The notes under the pieces are model-generated. The model saw nothing but the letters and a program-made list of their open reading frames with translations, had not been told where the DNA came from and ran no database searches. 55,227 nucleotides of DNA, taken from assembly GCF_003311645.1 (NCBI RefSeq), contig NZ_QEST01000190.1, positions 1-55,227 of the forward strand, in the 5' to 3' direction. The position numbers and the translations under genes are program-made. How positions within the stretch are numbered: the stretch's first letter is position 1; every line of letters starts with the position of its first letter. Source of the DNA: Streptomyces sp. PT12. GTDB taxonomy: Bacteria > Actinomycetota > Actinomycetes > Streptomycetales > Streptomycetaceae. This document shows, one piece after another, positions 21,801-29,804 of this stretch.

Positions 21801-23310
21801 CGAGCCGCCGCCATGTGACCGCGGCGGCGAGGCCGACGGCGAGGTCACGCGTCCTGGTGGCCACCACGCCCACGCGGTGGGCGTGATGGTCGCGGCCCGC
21901 GTTGAGCGTCCAGGCCACATCGGCCAACGCCGGGCCGCCATCGCGGAGTTCGAGGGAAAGGCGCTCGCAGAGGGCGATCAGCTCCGCCTCGCCACGGGCG
22001 GAGACGCCGACCACCCGTGGCCGCCCGTCGGGCGGCGCGGCGGGCGCGGGCGGCGGCTCCTCGACGACCACATGCGCGTTGACGCCGCCGAGGCTGAACG
22101 AGCTGACCCCGGCCCGCCGCACGCCGTCGGGCCGCCAGGGCCTCAGCGCCGTGACCACGTCGAGCCGCGCCCCTTCCAGGTCCACCTCGGCGGCGGGCCG
22201 CCTGAAGTGCAGCGTCGGGTACAGCTCGCCGTGCCGCACGCTGAGGATCGTCTTGACCAGGCCAGCGATGCCCGCGGCGTGGTCGAGGTGGCCGACGTTG
22301 GTCTTCACCGAGCCGACGGAGAGGGGGCGCCGCTCCCCCGGGCGCGCCAGCGCAAGGCCCTCGACCTCGACGGCGTCGCCGAGCCTGGTGCCTGAGCCGT
22401 GCGCCTCCACATAGCCAGCGGTGGCGATGTCCAGGCCCGCGCGGTCCCAGGCGCGCCTGATGACATCGGCCTGGGCGCGGGCGCTGGGGGTCGCGATGGT
22501 GGCGGAGTGGCGGCCGTTGTGCACGGTGGCGCTGCCGCGCAGCACGGCGTGGATGAACGCGCCCTCGTCCAGGGCCCGTTCGAGGGTGGTGAGCAGCAGC
22601 ACCGCGCCGCCCTCGCCGCCGCCCGCGCCGTCCGCGGCCTCGTCGAACGCGCGGGAGCGGGCGGTGGGCGAGGCGATGCCGGGGAAGTCGGCGACCGACG
22701 CGGCGGGAGCGATGACATGGCGCAGGCTGACGCCGCCGACCACGGCGTAGTCGGCGTCGCCGTCGCGCAGCTCGCGGCAGCCCTGGTGGACGGCGACGAG
22801 CGAGCCGTTGCAGCCGGTGTCCACGCCGTAGCAGGGCCCGGTCAGCCCGAAGAGGTGGGAGACGCGGGCGGGCAGGGCGAACGGGATGTTGCCCATCAGG
22901 CTCAGCGTGCCGGGCTCGGTGACCAGCGGCAGATAGCCGTTGCTCGGCGAGCTGAAGATCACCGCGGTCCTGCTGTCGCGCAGCGCCGACGGCGCGTGGC
23001 CCGCGTTCTCCAGGGCCTCCTGGGTGAGGTGCAGCGCGAGCCGGTGCTGCGGGTCGGTGACCTCGGCCTCGCGCCGTGAGAGGCCGAAGAACTCGTGGTC
23101 GAAGAGGTCGATGCGGTCGAGATAGCCCAACTCCGGGTAGGCGCCCGCGGGATCGAGCCCCGTCGACTCGACGCGCTCGGCGGGGATCGGCCGCACGGAG
23201 TCGCGGCCCGCGCGCAGGTTGGCGCGGAACGCGGCCAGGTCGGGGGCCTCGGGGAAGCGCGTGGCGATGCCGATGACCGCGACGGGGGCGGCCTGGCCTG
23301 GACCTGTCAT
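18793..23310 (-). CDS. PKS/NRPS hybrid: KS-AT(dead)-T-C-partial C
   Basis: A 1505-residue protein. The KS (1-425) has Cys167 in the unusual context VDTGCNGS (normally DTACSSS), with His304 (EAHGSGT) and His341 (NVGHLDHAAG). Residues 430-700 are an eroded acyltransferase: the GHSxGE serine motif aligns to SSGLSR (572-577), so the catalytic Ser is Gly574, and the domain is shortened. A carrier domain follows (Ser791 in INGNSI), then an active-looking C domain (HHAVNDG at 1003-1009). Residues 1310-1505 resemble the second half of another C domain without its HHxxxDG half. There is no KR, DH or ER. The likely role is one ketide extension of an aminoacyl starter with the operon's ACP-bound extender, then transfer to an amino acid. 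GGAG precedes the ATG. Confidence 0.93.
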   Translation of the reverse strand: MTGPGQAAPVAVIGIATRFPEAPDLAAFRANLRAGRDSVRPIPAERVESTGLDPAGAYPELGYLDRIDLFDHEFFGLSRREAEVTDPQHRLALHLTQEALENAGHAPSALRDSRTAVIFSSPSNGYLPLVTEPGTLSLMGNIPFALPARVSHLFGLTGPCYGVDTGCNGSLVAVHQGCRELRDGDADYAVVGGVSLRHVIAPAASVADFPGIASPTARSRAFDEAADGAGGGEGGAVLLLTTLERALDEGAFIHAVLRGSATVHNGRHSATIATPSARAQADVIRRAWDRAGLDIATAGYVEAHGSGTRLGDAVEVEGLALARPGERRPLSVGSVKTNVGHLDHAAGIAGLVKTILSVRHGELYPTLHFRRPAAEVDLEGARLDVVTALRPWRPDGVRRAGVSSFSLGGVNAHVVVEEPPPAPAAPPDGRPRVVGVSARGEAELIALCERLSLELRDGGPALADVAWTLNAGRDHHAHRVGVVATRTRDLAVGLAAAVTWRRLDGAPRAAGPAPRVVFLLSGDAQPPSDLGALAPLPAALPMPDAHADAVRGQLAAHAALGRAGIAADGLISSGLSRYAVRHLNGALTAGDTAELAAAPGPGAPPRPERLRAAADEQLAAGPVVFVELGARGELSDLLADHVAGRADATVLTAAPGTDGVLGVLARLYELGCDPDWEALTPVARRVPLPGHPFRGVRCWARPDGEILTAAPAAPPAATPAATPVAPPLVERAPGQPAAAEPESAPEPEPEPEPGPVGGDDVLPWLRRSLAELLYADDVAPDDDYFAINGNSIIALLLLERVEQRYGVSLRMVDIYDHSVVADLAAAISAKLPAAAASTAPEAAEAAEAPEAPARAPEATGDAALPPIRRGGEPVLSYGQERMWFHHQMDPATTLYNLPGAARHRGPIDPEAMRLAWEDLAERHEALRSNFVSVDGRATLVIRPRLGDFFRYEDLTGQPDAEHTARAIIRVESERVLHVERDPLVRVTLIRLAPDDHLFCWLTHHAVNDGWAPQILMGELMQFYAARREGRVHRFDPLPVQYRDYALWQRELMDNGLLEGELRYWSEHLNEPPALELPTDRPRAARMDFAGAAYGLTIPPELVTRLRALGGRESATLFMVLLTGLNALLSRWSGQDDIVIGTPTIGRTRPELWGLLGFFNNTIALRSDLSGDPTFAELLRRVRTVVIEGLENQEIPFDAVVREVAPRRDPGRNPIFDVMYVHQTLPPHVVFGESLFGPAVDEDGGPLFPGLPPGTAKFDISVVVGERAGADDLDVVVEYSTQLFERDTIAALMDSLLDLLWAATGETDPPLSALPGRPTARHRDADPRWRELLGGIGPFALPTDRPRPQGGGEGAMARHTVPFPADLAAALGRDGLLAALATLLTDRAEADALLLGLVGERGGPLPLVIDVADEPSLTALSERIARLRADAPAARLPGGPPAFDITVDHGGTGERPKGPPPELHWSVADGELAVEYRTELFDEATAVALADDLIALAHAAVTSFTD

Positions 23311-23352
23311 GAGAGCACTCCGTTCATGCGGCGTTCACGCGGCGGCACGCCG

Positions 23353-25251
23353 TCACAGCTCGTAGGCGACCGGGGCGGGGCGCGCGGGCGTCGGCGGACC
23401 CTGCGGCCCCTGGCGTTCCCCTGGGCCCGGATCCGGTGGCCCCGCGGCGTCGGCGGGCTCGGGGCCCACGCGTTCCGTGATCGCGCCCGCCTGGGCCGCG
23501 ACGGTGATGAGGTCGAACAGCTCGCCCGCGCGCACGACCCCCGGCCAGCGCTCGTCGAGGCGGCTGTAGAGGTCCACGATCTTGAGCGAATTGCCGCCCA
23601 CGCCGAAGAAGTTGTCCTCAAGGCCCACGTCGCGGTGGCCGAGCACGTCGGCCCACATGTCCCACACGGCCCGCTGGTGGCCGCTCCAGCGCTCCTGGCC
23701 CGGCGGCCTCGCGCCGCCCGGGGGCTCGGCGGGGACGAGCGCGGCGAGCGCCGCGCGGTCCGCCTTCCCCATGGGGGAGAGCGGCATCCGCTCCATCGGG
23801 ACAAACCTGCCCGGCAGCGCCTGCTCGACCAGAAAGCCCCGGCAGTGCCTGCGCAACTCCCGTGCGTCGGGCGGCACATGCCCCGCGGCCGCGGTGAGGA
23901 ACGCGATCAGCCGCGGCGCCTCGCCGCCCGTGTCCGCCCGCACCACCACGGCCTGGTCGACCGCGGGGTGCGCCTCGATCGCGGCCTCGACCTCGCCCAA
24001 CTCCACGCGCGCGCCCCGGATCTTGACCTGGTGGTCGGTGCGCCCGTGGTAGTGCAGCGCGCCGCGCTCGTCCCTGCGGGCGAGGTCGCCCGTGCGGTAG
24101 AGGCGGGCCCCCGGCGGCCCGAACGGGTCGGCGACAAAGCGCTCGGCGGTGCGGCCAGGGGCGCGGGCGTAGCCGATGGCGACATACGCGCCGCCGATGT
24201 ACAGCTCGCCCGTGGCGCCATCGGGCACAGGGCGCAGCCGCTCGTCCAGCACATGGGCGGTGGCGCCAGGCCAGGGGCGGCCGATGGGGATCCGTTCGGC
24301 TGCGGGGTCGGGGTCGGCCTCCACGACGCACGAGACGACGGTCTCGGTCGGCCCGTACTCGTTGGCCAGCCGCGCGCCCGGGAGGCGTTCGCGGTGGGTG
24401 CGCACCAGCTCGGGCGTGCACACCTCGCCCGCGACGACCACCAGCCTGAGGCTGTCGGGGAGTTGGCCGGGCTCGGCGAGCAACCTCCGGTAGTAGGAGG
24501 GCACGACGACGAGGTGCGTCGCGTGATGCGCGCGGGCCAGCGCCGCCAACTCGGGTGCCAGGCGCAGCTGCCGGGCGGTCGGCAGCAGCAGCGTGTGGCC
24601 GCCGCCGAACGCCCAGAACATCCCGGCGAGCATGCCGTCGAACGACAGCCGCATCGCCATCAGGAACAGCGAGGGCTCGCTCCCGTACACCGCGCCGCGC
24701 GGGGCGACGGAATCGGCGAGCTGGCCCCGGCTGACCAGGACGCCCTTGGGGACGCCGGTCGATCCCGAGGTGTAGATGAGATAGGCGGGGGCGCTCTCGG
24801 GCACGTCGGCCGGTGGCCCGGCCTGGGCGCCCGCGGCGGCCAGGGCGGCGATGTCCAGGTCATCGGCGGCGAGCACGGGCGGCGCGTCCCGCAGTGCCGT
24901 GACGTCCCGGTCGTCGCGGGTGGCGAGCACGACGGCGCAGTCGGTGTCGTTGAGCAGGGCGCGCAGCCGGGTGGGCGGCAGGTCGGGTTCGAGGGCCGCC
25001 CAGGCGGCGCCGACGCGGAGGGCGGCGAGGACGGCGACGACGGCGAGCGCGCTCTGTTCGAGGCGGACGCACACGCTGCTGCCGGGGCGCGTTCCGTTGC
25101 GGCGCAGCAGCGTGGCGAGCCCGGCCGACGCGTCGTCGAGCGCGCGGTAGCTCAGCGACGTGTCGCCGATGATGAGCGCGGTGGCGTGCGGGGTACGGGC
25201 GGCCTGGGCGCGGAAGGCGGCCAGGAGGGGCAACGACCTCGGGTGCGTCAC
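23353..25251 (-). CDS. NRPS A-T didomain protein
   Basis: A 632-residue free-standing adenylation plus carrier protein. A-domain cores are clear: [34 protein letters not shown] and the late MGKADR lysine motif. The T domain has Ser in VGGNSLK (about 553), followed by a Pro-rich tail of about 60 residues. The binding pocket, as I align it, is D-G-A-V-V-A-E-V-S. This loosely resembles some aromatic (Tyr-type) codes but is not assignable with confidence. The GTG start follows GGAGG, 12 bp after the FkbH-like gene. By position it should load the starter for the KS protein next to it. It could instead feed one of the two orphan C domains elsewhere in the operon. Confidence 0.93.
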   Translation of the reverse strand: MTHPRSLPLLAAFRAQAARTPHATALIIGDTSLSYRALDDASAGLATLLRRNGTRPGSSVCVRLEQSALAVVAVLAALRVGAAWAALEPDLPPTRLRALLNDTDCAVVLATRDDRDVTALRDAPPVLAADDLDIAALAAAGAQAGPPADVPESAPAYLIYTSGSTGVPKGVLVSRGQLADSVAPRGAVYGSEPSLFLMAMRLSFDGMLAGMFWAFGGGHTLLLPTARQLRLAPELAALARAHHATHLVVVPSYYRRLLAEPGQLPDSLRLVVVAGEVCTPELVRTHRERLPGARLANEYGPTETVVSCVVEADPDPAAERIPIGRPWPGATAHVLDERLRPVPDGATGELYIGGAYVAIGYARAPGRTAERFVADPFGPPGARLYRTGDLARRDERGALHYHGRTDHQVKIRGARVELGEVEAAIEAHPAVDQAVVVRADTGGEAPRLIAFLTAAAGHVPPDARELRRHCRGFLVEQALPGRFVPMERMPLSPMGKADRAALAALVPAEPPGGARPPGQERWSGHQRAVWDMWADVLGHRDVGLEDNFFGVGGNSLKIVDLYSRLDERWPGVVRAGELFDLITVAAQAGAITERVGPEPADAAGPPDPGPGERQGPQGPPTPARPAPVAYEL

Positions 25252-25263
25252 GGCGCGGCCTCC

Positions 25264-26319
25264 TCAGGCGTCCCTGATCAACAGGCGTGCGGGCCCGGCG
25301 AGTTCGGGCAGGGGATGGTCATCGGGGACCGCGAGCACCAGCGGGGCGCCGTCCGCCGTCGGCTCGCCGGTCGGCGTGAACCCGGCGAAGCGCAGGGTGA
25401 CCAGCATGGTGCGGTTGACGGGGGTGGGCAGGAAGTGGGCGACGGCCCTGCGGCCCCCCGCGCGCGCCTGTCTGACGAGATGGGCGAGCAGCAGGCCGCC
25501 GACGCCGCGCGACGCGACCCGGCAGGACATCAGCAGCAGCCGTAACACCGCGTCGTCGGGCGTGAGTTCGGTGACGGCCAGGCCGATGATCCCGTAGTCG
25601 CCGAAGCGGTCGGTGAGCCTGGCCAGCCTGACCTCGTGGTCGGGCGACGCGGCGAGCTTGCGCAGCTCGTCCTCGTCATAGGTGAGCCCGGTGCTGTTGA
25701 GCTGATGGGTGCGCACGGTCAGCTCGCTCGCCCTGGCCAGGTCGGCCTCGGTGGCGGGGGCGACCTCCATCACCAGGTCGAGCGACGCGAGGAACGTCCG
25801 CCGGTCGCCGCCCGACTCCTCCTCGGCCCTGCGCCGCCGCCACTCGGTCCGGTAGAGCTGGCGGCGCCCCGCGGCCTCGGCGGTCACGTGCGCGGGCTTG
25901 AACTCGGGGCGTTCGGGCAGGTCGGCCGCCACGTGGGCCGGGTAGCAGCGGACCGCGGGCAGCGCGGCGGCGACCTCGGCGCGCTCGGCCGGGTCGTTGT
26001 CGATGAACGCGATGGTGTCGAGGCCGATGCTGAGCGCGTCGGCGATGCGGGAGATCGCCGCCGACTTGGCGCCCCAGCCGATCCGCGCGGCGCAGAACCA
26101 CTCTTCGAGGCCATGCGCCTGAAGGTGCGCGGTGGCCACGTCGTGGTCGCCGCGGCTGACGACGGCGTGCAGGATGCCGCGCTCGTCCAACGCCCGCAGG
26201 ACGCCCGGGACGTGGGGGAACGGCACGGGGTCGTCGCCCTCGAGCACCACGCCGTCCCACACGGTGTCGTCCAGGTCCCAGACCAGGCACTTGACGGTCG
26301 GCGCGCCCTCCCCCGCCAT
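25264..26319 (-). CDS. FkbH-like HAD protein (glyceryl loading)
   Basis: A 351-residue FkbH-family protein. In known pathways this family takes 1,3-bisphosphoglycerate, removes phosphate and loads a glyceryl unit onto an ACP. The HAD motif VWDLDDTVWDG is at residues 13-23, FIDNDPAER supplies the late HAD aspartates, and the C-terminal acyltransferase-like half carries the conserved Cys in LLMSCRVASRGVG. Its start overlaps the acyl-CoA dehydrogenase stop (TGATG). With that enzyme, the ACP and the 3-hydroxyacyl-CoA dehydrogenase it makes up a hydroxymalonyl-ACP set. No O-methyltransferase lies in this operon, so hydroxymalonyl is more likely than methoxymalonyl. Confidence 0.9.
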   Translation of the reverse strand: MAGEGAPTVKCLVWDLDDTVWDGVVLEGDDPVPFPHVPGVLRALDERGILHAVVSRGDHDVATAHLQAHGLEEWFCAARIGWGAKSAAISRIADALSIGLDTIAFIDNDPAERAEVAAALPAVRCYPAHVAADLPERPEFKPAHVTAEAAGRRQLYRTEWRRRRAEEESGGDRRTFLASLDLVMEVAPATEADLARASELTVRTHQLNSTGLTYDEDELRKLAASPDHEVRLARLTDRFGDYGIIGLAVTELTPDDAVLRLLLMSCRVASRGVGGLLLAHLVRQARAGGRRAVAHFLPTPVNRTMLVTLRFAGFTPTGEPTADGAPLVLAVPDDHPLPELAGPARLLIRDA

Positions 26320-27467
26320 CAGGCACCCGCCCCGAAGCGGCGCATCACGTGGGCTGCTATGTGGAGTTCGGACACTTGCTGCGCTCCTTCGATGATCTCC
26401 ATGATCTTGGCGTCACGGTAATGCCGGCCGACGCGGCTGTCGGACGCGCACCCCGCGGCGCCGAGGATCTGCACGGCATCGCGCCCGGCCCGCGCGGCGG
26501 CGTCCGCGGCCGCGTACTTGGCGACGATCGTCTCGGTGACCCCGCGCCCAGGGCCCCCGGCCCTCGACCTGGCGGCGCGCGCGGCGAGTTCGCGGGCCGC
26601 CGCGGCGTCGACCGCGATGCGGGCGAGCAGCGCCCCGACCGCCTGGTGCCCGCCGAGCGGCACGCCGCCCTGGAGGCGCGTGGCGGCGTGGGCCGCGGCG
26701 TCGGCGACGCACGCCTCGGCCATGCCGACGCAGCCCCACGCCACCGTGAACCTGCCGTGGTCGAGCGCGGTCGCGGCGACATGGGAGAGCCCGGCGCCCG
26801 GCGGCGCGACGCGGTGGTCGGCTGGCACCCTGACGCGGTCGAGGGCGACATGGGCGATCCCGGCCGCGCGCATGCCCAGCTGGCCGCGCACCGGCTCGCG
26901 GGTCACGCCGGGCCTGTCCGTCTCGACCAGCACGGCGGCGGGCTTGCCCCCGGTGCGCCCGAGCACTAGCAGAACGTCCGCGTCCTGCCCGAAGGTGACC
27001 CACTTCTTGCGGCCCGTCACGGTGAGCACGGCGCCGCCCGCGGTCTCCTCGACCGCGGTCTCCACCTCGCCGAGCGCGCTGCCCGCCCCCTCCTCGGTGG
27101 CCGCGAACCCGGCCGTGAGCGTTCCATCGGCCAACGCGGGCAGCCAGTGGGCGCGTTGGCCCCGTGTGCCCCAGCGCGCCAGCGCCGCGGCGACCATCGA
27201 CTGGACGGTGAGAAGCCCGCGCAGCGCGCTGCACACCCCGCCGAGGTGGGCGGCGGCCTCGCCCAGCTCGGCGGGGGTCAGGCCCGCGCCGCCGTACGCG
27301 GGGGGCAGATCGGCGGCGAGCAGCCCGGAGGCGGCCAGGTCGCGGCGCACGCCCTTGGGCACGCGCCCCTCCCTGTCCCAGTCGGCGGCGGCGTCGCGCG
27401 ACGCGGCGGCGAACCCGGCCGCGGCGGCGACCAGCCGCGTCCCCGCGGTCTCAGTGGTCGCCGGCAT
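26319..27467 (-). CDS. Acyl-CoA (acyl-ACP) dehydrogenase, FkbI-like
   Basis: A 382-residue flavin-dependent acyl-CoA dehydrogenase. It shows the family middle domain (AGFAATEEGAGSALGEVET), the beta domain (VTGRKKWVTFG) and the C-terminal helical domain ending in IMEIIEGAQQVSELHIAAHV. In the extender-unit pathway this family helps oxidise glyceryl-ACP towards hydroxymalonyl-ACP. I chose the ATG at 27467, which begins MPATTETAG and overlaps the end of the ACP gene by 17 bp. A longer frame upstream only reads the ACP gene in another frame. The stop overlaps the FkbH-like start by one base. Confidence 0.9.
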   Translation of the reverse strand: MPATTETAGTRLVAAAAGFAAASRDAAADWDREGRVPKGVRRDLAASGLLAADLPPAYGGAGLTPAELGEAAAHLGGVCSALRGLLTVQSMVAAALARWGTRGQRAHWLPALADGTLTAGFAATEEGAGSALGEVETAVEETAGGAVLTVTGRKKWVTFGQDADVLLVLGRTGGKPAAVLVETDRPGVTREPVRGQLGMRAAGIAHVALDRVRVPADHRVAPPGAGLSHVAATALDHGRFTVAWGCVGMAEACVADAAAHAATRLQGGVPLGGHQAVGALLARIAVDAAAARELAARAARSRAGGPGRGVTETIVAKYAAADAAARAGRDAVQILGAAGCASDSRVGRHYRDAKIMEIIEGAQQVSELHIAAHVMRRFGAGA

Positions 27468-27756
27468 GGGTCCGCTGTGCCGCGTCGGCGCCCGTCTTGC
27501 GGCGGACGAACTCGGTGAGCCGGTGCGCGGTGCGGAAGCTGTCGAGGTCCAGGTCCTCGACCTCCACGGTGAGGGCGAAGCGCTGCTCGACATAGGTGAC
27601 CAGCTCAAGGGCGAACAGCGAGTCGACCAGGCCGAGTTCGAAGTAGTCGTCGTCGGGCCCGATCGGCCGGCGCAGCGCGTCGGTCAGGAACGCGGTGATC
27701 TCGTCGGTGATCGCGTCGGTGATCGCGTCGGCGGTCGGCTCGGTGTCGTGGCTCAT
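27451..27756 (-). CDS. Acyl carrier protein (FkbJ-like)
   Basis: A 101-residue carrier protein with the phosphopantetheine serine in LGLVDSLFALEL (about residue 46). It lies between the KAS III-like gene and the acyl-CoA dehydrogenase with overlaps on both sides (ATGA at its start, 17 bp at its end). This fits co-translation and a job as carrier of the glyceryl or hydroxymalonyl unit. The N-terminus has an AITDAITDEIT repeat from slippage of a 12-bp unit. It is distinct from the carrier domains fused into the NRPS and PKS proteins. Confidence 0.9.
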   Translation of the reverse strand: MSHDTEPTADAITDAITDEITAFLTDALRRPIGPDDDYFELGLVDSLFALELVTYVEQRFALTVEVEDLDLDSFRTAHRLTEFVRRKTGADAAQRTHAGDH

Positions 27757-28805
27757 GCGGTGCCTTTCTGGCTCGGCCCGCGCCCCCGCGGGCCCATCTC
27801 GACCAGCAGCACGCTCCAGGCCGCCACCGGGCTGACGTTGACGAGGACCACCAGGTCGCCTTCGGCGAGGTCACGGCGGTCCACGGCGGTCCACAGGTTC
27901 AGGAAGATGTCGTTGGGGCCCAGGTGGCCGTAGCCGCGAAGGTTCTCCCGGCACGAGGGCAGCAGCTTGACGTCCAGGGTCTCCTCGGTGAACGCCAGGC
28001 CGCCCGCCGAGAGGTTCTGGCTGGCCCAGCCCGCGATGTCGCCGCGCGTGCGGCCGTTGCGCGCCAGCAGCTCGTCCACCAGCGCGGCCAGGCGGCGCCT
28101 TGTCTCCATGGCGAGCCGGAACGAGTAGCCGGGCAGGTCACGGCACTCCTCCCGCCAGGTGGCGGTGGGCCGGTCGCGGTAGTCGAGGGAGAACAGGTCC
28201 CAGTAGGCGCCGTTGGTCCGCTGCACCAGGTCCACCACCCGTGCCGGGGCCGGGACGTCGCCGGGGCGGGAGAGCAGGAGCGCCTGGCCGCTGTCGCCGT
28301 TGACGGTGACCGGGTGCCGGTAGCGCCCCTGGCCCGCGGGCTTGCTGCCGTGCACGACGAGCGCGTGGCGCAGCCCCGGATCGGCGGCCAGCAGGCCGCG
28401 CGCGGCGAGCAGGGCGGGGGCGATCGAGACGCAGCCGAGGCCGCCGACGGTGAACGTGGTGGCCTCGGTCGCGCCGAGCGCGTGCTGGAGGCGGGTGGCG
28501 TCCGAGCTGATCAGCGTCTCGGGCGCGCGCGGCTCGACCACGATCAGCGCGCCGATGTCGCCCGCCGCGATCCCGGACTCGGCGAGCACCGTGCGGGCGG
28601 CGCGTTCGGCGAGGTCGCCCGCGGTCAGCCCGTCGTCGGCGAGCACGGTGTCGATGCCGAGGTTGAGGCACGTGCGGCGGTCCGCCTCGGGCAGCTCGGC
28701 CAGCTCGGGGAGTGCGGCGACGGGGCGCGCGCTCTCCGGCAGGTGCCAGCCCGCGGCGTCGACCGCGATCGGTGTCGCGGCGCGGAACGTGGTCTCGGCG
28801 TTCAC
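27753..28805 (-). CDS. KAS III-like acyltransferase, altered triad
   Basis: A KAS III (FabH)-fold protein of about 350 residues, first gene of the NRPS/PKS operon. Numbering from the upstream TTG (28826), the active Cys is Cys132 in TVGGLGCVSIAP. The normal His in HQAN is missing: the segment reads ASQNLSAGG (Asn270). The position of the usual Asn appears as His300 in GYGHLGPND. Changed triads are known in KAS III homologues that transfer acyl groups instead of condensing them (CerJ and ChlB3 types), so an acyltransferase role is likely. I prefer the GTG at 28805 because it has GGGGAG just upstream. The stop overlaps the ACP gene. Confidence 0.85.
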   Translation of the reverse strand: MNAETTFRAATPIAVDAAGWHLPESARPVAALPELAELPEADRRTCLNLGIDTVLADDGLTAGDLAERAARTVLAESGIAAGDIGALIVVEPRAPETLISSDATRLQHALGATEATTFTVGGLGCVSIAPALLAARGLLAADPGLRHALVVHGSKPAGQGRYRHPVTVNGDSGQALLLSRPGDVPAPARVVDLVQRTNGAYWDLFSLDYRDRPTATWREECRDLPGYSFRLAMETRRRLAALVDELLARNGRTRGDIAGWASQNLSAGGLAFTEETLDVKLLPSCRENLRGYGHLGPNDIFLNLWTAVDRRDLAEGDLVVLVNVSPVAAWSVLLVEMGPRGRGPSQKGTA

Positions 28806-28849
28806 AAGCGCTCCCCACCCGTTCAAGTCTCGGACACGGGAACACTACC

Positions 28850-28880
28850 GCTTTTATAGAAGATACGTAAGTACGTAATT
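28850..28880. promoter_or_regulatory. Divergent promoter/operator region
   Basis: An AT-rich island in otherwise GC-rich DNA, between the NRPS operon (leftward) and the M23 peptidase (rightward). It holds two TACGTA half-sites separated by AG (28864-28877), a near-palindrome likely to bind a dimeric regulator. TATAAA on the minus strand (28858-28853) could be the -10 box of the operon. The -35 element is not clear, and the regulator is not encoded next to it. Confidence 0.5.
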
Positions 28881-28957
28881 TAGGATGGGGGGTGGCCTCG
28901 GGTCTGGAATGCTGGGGCCCCACGACCCGGCTCGCCCCCCCACGGAAGGCCCTCATC

Positions 28958-29782
28958 GTGCAGATCGTCTGGAAGCGCAACGGCCTGGTGCTGGCCGCTG
29001 GCGCCGTGTGCATCGTCGTCAACGGCCGGGGCATCGGGCCGCTGTGGCTCACCGGCGTGGGCCTGCTGCTCGTCGGGCTCGTGATGCGCAGGCTGATGAC
29101 CCTCGCGCAGCGCCCCCCCGCCGAGGGCGAGGCGCCGCCGCTGGCCCTCGATGTGCCGGTCAGCGGACGCTGGATGGCGCGCAACGGCCCCGCCACCAAG
29201 GTGCCGAGCCACACCCACAACCTCGCCCAGACCTATGCCATCGACCTGGCCAGGCGCCCGGCGCCCGAGCCCGTGTGGCTGTGGCCCCTGACGCGGCGGC
29301 CCGAGTCCTACCCGTCCTTCGGCGAGCCACTGACGGCCCCCGCGGACGGCACGGTGGTGGCCGCGGTCGACACGCAGCGGGACCATCTGACCAGGACCTC
29401 CCTCGCCGGACTGCTCTATGTGCTCGGGGAAGCCTTCGTGCGCTCGCTCGGCGCCCCCCGTCATCTGCTTGGCAACCACCTGGTTCTCGACCTGGGTGAC
29501 GGCGCCTATGCCGTCTTCGCGCATCTGCGCCGCCGCTCGATCGCGGTGGCCGTGGGCGACCGGGTGACGGCGGGGCAGCCGCTGGCCGAGTGCGGCAACT
29601 CGGGGAACTCGTCCGAGCCGCACCTGCACTTCCAGCTCATGGACGGCCCCGATGTCACCTCGGCGCGCGGCCGGCGCTTCAGCTGGCGTTACCAGGACGA
29701 CGAGGGCCGGGAGCACCGCGGCGTCCCCGAGGACAACACGTGCTTCGTCCCGGCTCGCGACGCCGCGGGCGACCGCCCCTGA
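28958..29782 (+). CDS. Membrane-anchored M23 metallopeptidase
   Basis: A LytM/M23-type zinc peptidase of about 274 residues, a family that cuts peptidoglycan cross-links or activates other cell-wall enzymes. Two hydrophobic stretches near the N-terminus (starting GLVLAAGAVCIVV, then LWLTGVGLLLVGLV) anchor it in the membrane. The zinc ligands are visible as H and D in HTHNLAQTYAID and the HxH of HLHFQLMD, with NHLVLDLG before them. I chose the GTG at 28958 because GGAAGG lies 8 bases upstream; an alternative GTG at 28892 adds 22 residues. It is divergent from the NRPS operon. No function in that pathway is implied by the sequence. Confidence 0.85.
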   Translation: MQIVWKRNGLVLAAGAVCIVVNGRGIGPLWLTGVGLLLVGLVMRRLMTLAQRPPAEGEAPPLALDVPVSGRWMARNGPATKVPSHTHNLAQTYAIDLARRPAPEPVWLWPLTRRPESYPSFGEPLTAPADGTVVAAVDTQRDHLTRTSLAGLLYVLGEAFVRSLGAPRHLLGNHLVLDLGDGAYAVFAHLRRRSIAVAVGDRVTAGQPLAECGNSGNSSEPHLHFQLMDGPDVTSARGRRFSWRYQDDEGREHRGVPEDNTCFVPARDAAGDRP

Positions 29783-29804
29783 GGACCCGCCGCCCCTCGC
29801 CCGC

